Below are positions 62,185-64,000 of a stretch of 64,000 nt of DNA, one piece after another. The DNA is taken from positions 5,173,465-5,237,464 of the forward strand of contig NZ_CP104694.1 of NCBI RefSeq assembly GCF_025398735.1. The letters run 5' to 3'. A program made the position numbers and the translations under genes. The stretch's first letter is position 1. Every line of letters starts with the position of its first letter. The stretch comes from Tahibacter amnicola. GTDB lineage: Bacteria > Pseudomonadota > Gammaproteobacteria > Xanthomonadales > Rhodanobacteraceae. The notes below the pieces were generated by a model. That model was not told where the DNA came from and did not search any database. It saw nothing but the letters and a program-made list of their open reading frames with translations.

Positions 62185-63825
62185 TCAGTCCGCGCACTCG
62201 ATCCGGTTGCGCCCCATCGCCTTGGCCCGGTAGAGCGCGCGATCGGCGCGCTCGACAAATCCGCCGATGAGATCTGTCTCGCTCGGCATCAGGCTGTTGA
62301 TACCAATGCTGAGTGTCAGCACGCTGCTGTGGGCGGAGTGCCCGTGCGCCACCGCCAGCTCGGCCACGGCCCGCTGCAAGTGTTCGGCCACGCGGATGGC
62401 ATCGTCGATGCCGGTTTCCGGCAGCAACACCGCGAACTCCTCGCCACCGTAGCGGGCGACCAGGTCCTCGCCGCGACTGAGCCCTTCGGAAAGCGCGCCC
62501 GCCAGGCGTCGCAGGGCATCATCCCCGGCGAGGTGGCCGTTGCCGTCGTTGAACGACTTGAACTCGTCCACGTCAATCAGCAGCAGGCTCAGTGGCCGGT
62601 TGTGGCGCAGCGCGCGGTGCCACTCGGCGTGTAGCGCCTTGTCGAAACGGCGCCGGTTGGCGATGCCGGTCAGGCCATCCAGGTTGGACAGTTTCTCCAG
62701 CTGTCCATTGGCCAGCAGCAGCTGGTGATTGGCCTGCGCCAGCGCCGCGGATTTCTCCTGCACCAGGCGATTGATCTCGCGCAGGCGTTCGTTGGTGCTG
62801 GCCAGGTGGATCGCGCCGGCAACCTGTTCCGCCAGCGCGCTCAGCATCTGCCGGTTGGCATCGTTGAAGGAATCCACATTGGATGTCTCCAGGTTGAGCA
62901 GTCCAATGAACCGGCCATGGTGGCGCACCGGCAGCACGAATTCCGATACGACCGATGGATTGCCCAGCACGTAGTCGGGATCTTCCGCCACATCCGGCAC
63001 GTAGATCGCCTGGCCGGTACGGAAGGCGCGCCCGATCACGCCCAGGTTGGACGGCCAGTCGCCACCACTGCGCCCCTGGAAGACAGAAGCACCCGCATGC
63101 GAATTCAGGCGCAGCCGTTCGCCCGCGTCATCGACCAGCATCATGGCACTGGTTTCCAGCGCGAAGCGGTCGCGGAAGAAGTGCACGATGCGATGCAGCG
63201 TCTCGTTCAGGCCTTCAGCCTCGCTGGCCGCGCGAGACAGTTCGCTCAGCATGCCCAGAAATTCCACCCGGCGGCGCTGCTCGTCGTTCAGCCGCGAAGC
63301 GGCAAGAATGCCCGCCACCTGTTCGGCAATTGTGATCAGAAGGTCGATGCTGTCAGCAAACGCATGGGTGCGCGCGGATTCGGCATTGAGCGCGCCCATC
63401 ACCTCGCTGTTGTAGCGGATGGCCACGCACAGCTCCGAGCGCGTTCCCGGCATGGTTTCGACATAGTTCGGATGCTCGGCGACGTCAGCCACGTAAATGC
63501 GCTGCCCGGTCGCCGCCACTTCGCCCACGACGCCACTGCCCAGTTCACGGCTGTAACCAACGTGGATGACAGTGGGCAGGTCGCTCGCCATCGCCTCGCA
63601 ACGGAAGCGCCCAGCCTGCGCGTCGATTGAAACGCAGGCCACGAACTCACACCCCATGTGCTGCTTGAGCAGCACCACAATCTGCTGCAGTTTCTGCCGC
63701 AACGGGCTGGTCTCTGTCGCGATGCGGGCGACACGGTGGATCAGCGCGAGTTGACGCTCGTGTCTGGCACGTGTCGAGAGCGTCGGGTCAGTCTCGGGCA
63801 TGGGGTCCGGCCGCGCATTTTCCAA
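62185..63825 (-). CDS. GAF-GAF-GGDEF diguanylate cyclase
   Basis: The product has 546 residues from ATG 63825 (538 from ATG 63801). Two GAF-type sensor domains span about residues 25-175 and 195-345; the repeated signatures are GVVGEVAATGQRIYVADVAEHPNYV and GVIGRAFRTGQAIYVPDVAEDPDYV. A coiled-coil (ERLREINRLVQEKSAALAQ) links to the GGDEF domain. The active site is intact (ARYGGEEFAVLLPE), and RGED five residues upstream is the inhibitory c-di-GMP site. It should make c-di-GMP in the cytosol under control of a small ligand. It is the counterpart to the EAL protein at 49361. Confidence 0.93.
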   Translation of the reverse strand: MENARPDPMPETDPTLSTRARHERQLALIHRVARIATETSPLRQKLQQIVVLLKQHMGCEFVACVSIDAQAGRFRCEAMASDLPTVIHVGYSRELGSGVVGEVAATGQRIYVADVAEHPNYVETMPGTRSELCVAIRYNSEVMGALNAESARTHAFADSIDLLITIAEQVAGILAASRLNDEQRRRVEFLGMLSELSRAASEAEGLNETLHRIVHFFRDRFALETSAMMLVDDAGERLRLNSHAGASVFQGRSGGDWPSNLGVIGRAFRTGQAIYVPDVAEDPDYVLGNPSVVSEFVLPVRHHGRFIGLLNLETSNVDSFNDANRQMLSALAEQVAGAIHLASTNERLREINRLVQEKSAALAQANHQLLLANGQLEKLSNLDGLTGIANRRRFDKALHAEWHRALRHNRPLSLLLIDVDEFKSFNDGNGHLAGDDALRRLAGALSEGLSRGEDLVARYGGEEFAVLLPETGIDDAIRVAEHLQRAVAELAVAHGHSAHSSVLTLSIGINSLMPSETDLIGGFVERADRALYRAKAMGRNRIECAD

Positions 63826-63866
63826 AGCCAGTCTAGAGCCAGACCGGCGTGCAGGAAAGGCTGCTT

Positions 63867-64000
63867 CTAGGGCTGGGCCGGCGCCATCGCCGGACGATGC
63901 CGCCGCGCCAGTTCCGCCACCGCGTCTGCCAGCGACAGGCCGCGTGCACGCAACAGCACGATGGTGTGGAAGAGCAGATCCGCCACTTCGCCGGTCAGGG
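63867..64000 (-). CDS. hisE: Phosphoribosyl-ATP pyrophosphatase (HisE or HisIE), C-terminal end only
   Basis: The frame is open to the window edge and ends with TAG at 63867-63869. The 44 visible residues include EVADLLFHTIVLLRARGLSL and ADAVAELARRH, the typical end of the HisE domain. The enzyme hydrolyses phosphoribosyl-ATP to phosphoribosyl-AMP in the second step of histidine synthesis. In related bacteria the domain is fused behind HisI, but the N-terminal part lies outside the window, so which form is present cannot be seen. Confidence 0.85.
   Translation of the reverse strand, partial: LTGEVADLLFHTIVLLRARGLSLADAVAELARRHRPAMAPAQP

Noticed and set aside
1-64000. CRISPR arrays, insertion sequences, prophage genes, attachment sites
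   Set aside because: No regularly spaced short repeats, transposase or integrase motifs, or target-site duplications were seen; the only tRNA shows no 3' duplicate in the window.

Overview
The window is about 65% GC and densely coded, with many translationally coupled genes (ATGA and GTGA overlaps). The gene set points to a gammaproteobacterium of the Lysobacterales (Xanthomonadales), probably near Rhodanobacteraceae. The reasons are a MetX-type homoserine acyltransferase closely resembling the xanthomonad succinyltransferase, a HiPIP, a bTHX ribosomal protein, a feoAB operon followed by a small DUF6587-type protein, EfpL/YeiP, and very large secreted CARDB/FN3 proteins. This is inference from protein content; no rRNA is present. 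No phage, IS element or CRISPR array was seen.

Layout. Positions 1-18333 (minus) hold a secretion operon: a small exported protein, one enormous exported protein of about 5756 residues split into two reading frames by a single-base homopolymer indel, and the start of another exported protein that runs off the window. The giant protein begins with a signal peptide and an HEVMH metalloprotease-like domain, then an alpha/alpha-toroid segment, then thousands of residues of CARDB, FlgD-like, Ig-like and FN3 modules with propeller-like and discoidin-like inserts. A tRNA-Leu(CAA) follows, then cysteine dioxygenase with metX, a frameshifted trmB, a DUF4166 gene and an HxlR regulator.

Positions 22752-28651 carry histidine degradation: hutU, hutF and hutI, with an unrelated phosphodiesterase lipoprotein between hutU and hutF. 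bTHX comes next, then a metal locus made of a CDF exporter, a MerC-like membrane protein, a probable Zur box and a ZnuD-type zinc receptor. A photolyase whose frame has lost its stop codon lies convergent to znuD. The alpha-2-macroglobulin/pbpC pair and the Fur-box-controlled feoA-feoB-DUF6587 operon follow.

Positions 44338-49189 form a leucine/isovalerate degradation run: enoyl-CoA hydratase, a VOC protein, a biotin carboxylase subunit, an unknown lipoprotein and HMG-CoA lyase. Then come a PAS-GGDEF-EAL protein, a cyanophycinase homologue without its catalytic motifs, a GNAT, an SDR, efpL, a Nudix hydrolase and an amino-acid permease. A candidate structured small RNA lies at 57505-57665. The end holds HiPIP, the methionine-salvage operon mtnB-mtnD-mtnC, a C13 (legumain-type) peptidase, a Dph6-like ATP pyrophosphatase, a GAF-GAF-GGDEF cyclase and the 3' end of hisE/hisIE.

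Three genes (the giant protein, trmB and phr) each appear one base out of frame, two of them at homopolymers. Assembly error is therefore a serious possibility for those disruptions.
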